Shown here: in pieces, positions 12,914 to 15,678 of the stretch
Position numbering within the stretch: the first letter of the stretch is position 1
Layout: each line of letters begins with the position of its first letter
Position numbers and translations under genes: made by a program
The notes under the pieces: generated by a model
Databases searched by the model: none
The model's input: only the letters and a program-made list of their open reading frames with translations
What the model was told of the DNA's origin: nothing
NCBI GenBank assembly: GCA_023386455.1
Contig: JAEWJO010000531.1
Location: forward strand, 1 to 15,678
Direction: 5' to 3'
Length of the DNA: 15,678 bases
DNA from: Pseudomonadota bacterium
Lineage (GTDB): Bacteria > Myxococcota_A > Polyangia > Haliangiales > Haliangiaceae

Positions 12914-15678
12914 TCAGACCGCGAATCGGAGCGTGAACGCGGTGCCGCGGCTGGACTTGACCTCGACCTTGGCGTCGAGCTGCTCGGCGAACGTGTAGAC
13001 GAGGTCGAGGCCGAGCGTCTTTGCCTTCGTCGGGTCGACACTCGCCGGGAGGCCGACGCCGTCGTCGGCGACGGAGAGCTCGATGTTGTCGTCCTTCGAC
13101 GTCATCGAGACCTTGATCGTCCCCGCACGGCCGTCGGGGAACGCGTGCTTGAGCGAGTTGGTGACGAGCTCGTTGACGATGAGCCCGCACGGGATCGCGA
13201 TCTGGATCGGCAGGTTGACGCCCTGGACGTCGGTGCTCGCGGTGACGCGGTCGCCGGCGTTCTGCGCGTACATGACGTTCTCGACGAGGCTCTTCAGATA
13301 CTCGTCGAACCCGATGTTCGATAGATCGCGCGATTGATAGAGCCGCTCGTGGACGAGCGCGATCGTCTGGATCCGCTGCTGGCTCTCGTCGAACACGTCG
13401 CGCAGCTCCGGCAGCGTGATCTGGCGCGCCTGCAGGCGCAGCATGCTCGAGATCACCTGCAGGTTGTTCTTCACGCGGTGGTGGATCTCCTTGATCAGCG
13501 CGTCCTTCTCGGTCAGTGCACCGACGAGCGCGTGCGTGCGCTCCTCGACGCGCTTCTCGAGGTAGTGCGACAGATCGCGGAGGTGATGGAGGCTGCGCAG
13601 GTGCTCGCTCCACAGCCACGCGCGCTCGGCGAGACTCTGCACGAGTGACAGCTCGCGCGGCGTCCAGTGCCGGACCTTCGCCGACACGGCGCCGAAGTAC
13701 GCGACGCACTGGCCACCGCGCATCAGCGGGATCGCGATGAACGAGCGGATCTCGCGAGGCGCGTAGGCCGCCTCGTAGAGCTTCGCGAAGCGCGCGTCGG
13801 TCGCCATGTCGTCGACGACGAGGCGTGCCCCGCGCAGCAGCGAGCCGAGGCCGACCGCCTCGAACGCCGAGATCGGCGCCACCTCGTCGGAATCCTTCTT
13901 CTTGCCGCGCGTGTACTGGTGAACGACGACCTGTTTCGTGTCCGGCTCGATCTCGGCGAAGTGACACTTGTCGAGCGCGAGGTAGTCGGACACCTGCGAC
14001 GTCGTCCGGACGAACACCGCGCGCACCGACTCGCTGCCGTGTAGCAGATCGCCGAGCTCGACCTGGAAGCGGTGATCGCGCTCGGCCGCGACGATGTCGG
14101 TGATGTCGCGGACGAGCACGCGCGCCGCGACAACATCCTCGCCCGCGTAGACCGCGGTCGCGGAGAGGCTCGCGTCGCGCTCGTCGCCGTCGCTGCGGCG
14201 GAGCGTGAGCTGCGGGACGTCGACGCTGCCGTGGTTCGCGAGCATGACGAGTGCTTGCTGCACGAACGGCTTCGAGGCCGCGCCCGCGAGGTCGACGAGC
14301 GACTTGCCGACGAGCTTCTCGCACGGGTAGCCGAGCGAGAGCGAGGCGGCCGCATTGCACTCGGTGATCTCGCCGGTCGCGGTGACGGTCAGGTAGACGT
14401 CGGGTGCGTTCTCGTAGAGGTCGCGGTAGCGCGCCTCGGCCTCGACGATCCGGGCGCGTCCGCCGGTGATCGCGAGCAGTACGCTGCCGAGGATGCCGAC
14501 GAACGCGAGGCCGCCCGCGAGCACGCCCCAGGCGAGCCAGCTGTGCGCGGCGAGTTCGAGCGGTGCGATCCCGATCCGCCAGGTCCGGCCGGCGACGGCG
14601 ATCGCCTGGGTCCACGGGCTCGCATCGAGCGAGCCGGCCAGGACGACGGGCGCCTCGCCGGTGACGTCGACGACGGAGATCCGCAGGCCCTGCGTCGCGA
14701 GCTGGTCGGTCGCGCTCTGCACGAGCGCCGCGATGCCGTAGCCGCCGACGGTGACGCCGAGGAAGACGGCGTCCTCGTCGAGCGAGTAGACCGGCGCGAC
14801 GACGAGGAACCCTTCGTCGCCGCTGAGCAGCCGGACCGGCCGCGACGCGGCGGGGGCACCGGTCGCGCGCGCTCGCGCGATCGCCTCGGCGCGAACCGGC
14901 TCGGAGCCGATGTCGAAGCCGACGTTCGGCGACGGCGGCTCGACGTAGAGCGACGGGAACATCTCGGGACGGTCGGGCTCGACGATCAGGCCGTCGAAGC
15001 CCTGGGTCTTGATCTCGAACGTTCCGATCTGCTCGCGCACCCTGCGTTCGAGCTCGCCACGCATCGCCGGCGTGACGCGCGGCGCCCACGCGAGCGCCTG
15101 GATGCCGCGGTCGGAGCCGAACACGCCCGATGCATACGTCGCGAACTGCCCCTTCGACAGGCGAGGGTTCGCCGCGACGAAGCTCGCCGTCGAGCGCACG
15201 CTATCGATGTAGCGCTCGACGCGCTCGCGCAGCGAGAACGAGATCACCGCCGCACGCCGGGCGAGCTCGCTGTCGTGCCTCTCGACCTCGGAGCGACTCG
15301 CGACGACGAACGCGGCGACGACGGCAGCGCACGCGGCGGCGAGCGGCAACGAGAGCGTCAGGAGCCGGGGCCGCCAGAACCGCCGGGACGCCGCGGACGC
15401 GCCGAACAGGATCGGCGCGACGAGCAAGACGCCGATCGCGTCGCCGGCCCACCACGTCACCCAGCTGTACGCGAGCTGCGAGAGCGCGACCTCGCCCGCG
15501 GTGTAGAGCACGACCGAGCACCAGCTTGCCGAGACCAGGGTCGCGAGCACGCCGCCGTACACCATGAACGCGGCGATGTCGCGACCGGTCGCGAGGCGAT
15601 CGTCGTCGCCGAGGGCGCGCCGTACGAGCGACGCGCCGAGCCCCGCCTGCACGACCGGGCCGATGCTGAGTGCCGCCG
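12914..15678 (-). CDS. Membrane sensor histidine kinase, MASE1-CHASE-PAS-GAF-HisKA_2-HATPase (5' end outside window)
   Basis: The frame is open to the window edge. A GTG at 15652 gives 912 residues, but in-frame codons before it (LSIGPVVQAGLGASLVRRAL across the boundary) are MASE1-like, so more membrane helices lie upstream. Counting from that GTG: membrane helices at about 27-83 and 98-118; a CHASE-type periplasmic domain at about 118-365 with ALAWAPRVTP and GFDIGSEPVRAEAI; a helix at about 370-394; PAS at 405-525 (ITECNAAASLSLGY); GAF at 530-690 (FIAIPLMRGGQCVAYFGAVS); HisKA_2 at about 715-795 with the phospho-His in EIHHRVKNNLQVIS; and HATPase_c with N box IVNELVTNSLKHAF, G1 VADDGVGLP and G2 TLGLDLV. 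It autophosphorylates in response to an extracytoplasmic ligand and probably cytoplasmic cues; neither ligand is known. The nearby receiver protein is the likely partner. Confidence 0.92.
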   Translation of the reverse strand, partial: AALSIGPVVQAGLGASLVRRALGDDDRLATGRDIAAFMVYGGVLATLVSASWCSVVLYTAGEVALSQLAYSWVTWWAGDAIGVLLVAPILFGASAASRRFWRPRLLTLSLPLAAACAAVVAAFVVASRSEVERHDSELARRAAVISFSLRERVERYIDSVRSTASFVAANPRLSKGQFATYASGVFGSDRGIQALAWAPRVTPAMRGELERRVREQIGTFEIKTQGFDGLIVEPDRPEMFPSLYVEPPSPNVGFDIGSEPVRAEAIARARATGAPAASRPVRLLSGDEGFLVVAPVYSLDEDAVFLGVTVGGYGIAALVQSATDQLATQGLRISVVDVTGEAPVVLAGSLDASPWTQAIAVAGRTWRIGIAPLELAAHSWLAWGVLAGGLAFVGILGSVLLAITGGRARIVEAEARYRDLYENAPDVYLTVTATGEITECNAAASLSLGYPCEKLVGKSLVDLAGAASKPFVQQALVMLANHGSVDVPQLTLRRSDGDERDASLSATAVYAGEDVVAARVLVRDITDIVAAERDHRFQVELGDLLHGSESVRAVFVRTTSQVSDYLALDKCHFAEIEPDTKQVVVHQYTRGKKKDSDEVAPISAFEAVGLGSLLRGARLVVDDMATDARFAKLYEAAYAPREIRSFIAIPLMRGGQCVAYFGAVSAKVRHWTPRELSLVQSLAERAWLWSEHLRSLHHLRDLSHYLEKRVEERTHALVGALTEKDALIKEIHHRVKNNLQVISSMLRLQARQITLPELRDVFDESQQRIQTIALVHERLYQSRDLSNIGFDEYLKSLVENVMYAQNAGDRVTASTDVQGVNLPIQIAIPCGLIVNELVTNSLKHAFPDGRAGTIKVSMTSKDDNIELSVADDGVGLPASVDPTKAKTLGLDLVYTFAEQLDAKVEVKSSRGTAFTLRFAV

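Noticed and set aside
12725..13324. Plus-strand open frame across the lipoprotein/kinase junction
   Set aside because: Its product is Arg/Asp/Glu/Val-rich with no motif and it runs antisense to two well-supported genes.
15650..15652. GTG at 15652 as the true start of the histidine kinase
   Set aside because: The frame stays open to the window edge and encodes MASE1-like sequence before the GTG, so the gene begins outside the window.

Overview
The window is very GC-rich, densely coded DNA holding a run of flagellar genes followed by a two-component signalling locus. The GC content, the large multi-sensor histidine kinase and the many GTG starts fit a flagellated Myxococcota-type (deltaproteobacterial) bacterium, but that assignment is an inference and no taxonomic marker gene is present.

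Positions 1-6203 (+): the last codons of fliF, then fliG, fliH, fliI, fliJ, a fliK-like gene, flgD and flgE. These encode the MS-ring/C-ring interface, the export ATPase complex (FliH-FliI-FliJ), hook-length control, the hook cap and the hook. Nearly every junction is a 4-bp ATGA or GTGA overlap, so the genes look translationally coupled. The exception is fliJ: an in-frame amber codon at 3327-3329 cuts it short, yet the same frame stays open to a TGA at 3408 that overlaps the fliK start exactly as at the other junctions.

Positions 6204-6287 form the only real gap in the flagellar block. It holds a small GC hairpin and a plausible sigma-54 (-24/-12) promoter. Positions 6288-11458 (+) then carry fliM, fliN, an unusually large fliO, fliP, fliQ and fliR (switch complex and export gate). 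Coupled to fliR, where flhB often sits, is a protein made only of an Hsp70-type ATPase domain. flhA, flhB, motAB and fliL are not in the window.

Positions 11545-15678 carry signalling genes. A single-domain response regulator (+) converges with a minus-strand pair: a large membrane histidine kinase (MASE1-CHASE-PAS-GAF-HisKA_2-HATPase, 5' end beyond the window) and, downstream of it, a lipoprotein of the endonuclease/exonuclease/phosphatase fold. The receiver resembles those that pair with HisKA_2 kinases, so kinase and regulator may be partners.

The most notable points are the Hsp70 ATPase-domain protein built into the flagellar export operon, the amber codon in fliJ, and the FliO with a large extra periplasmic domain. 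No tRNA, rRNA, CRISPR array or mobile element was seen.
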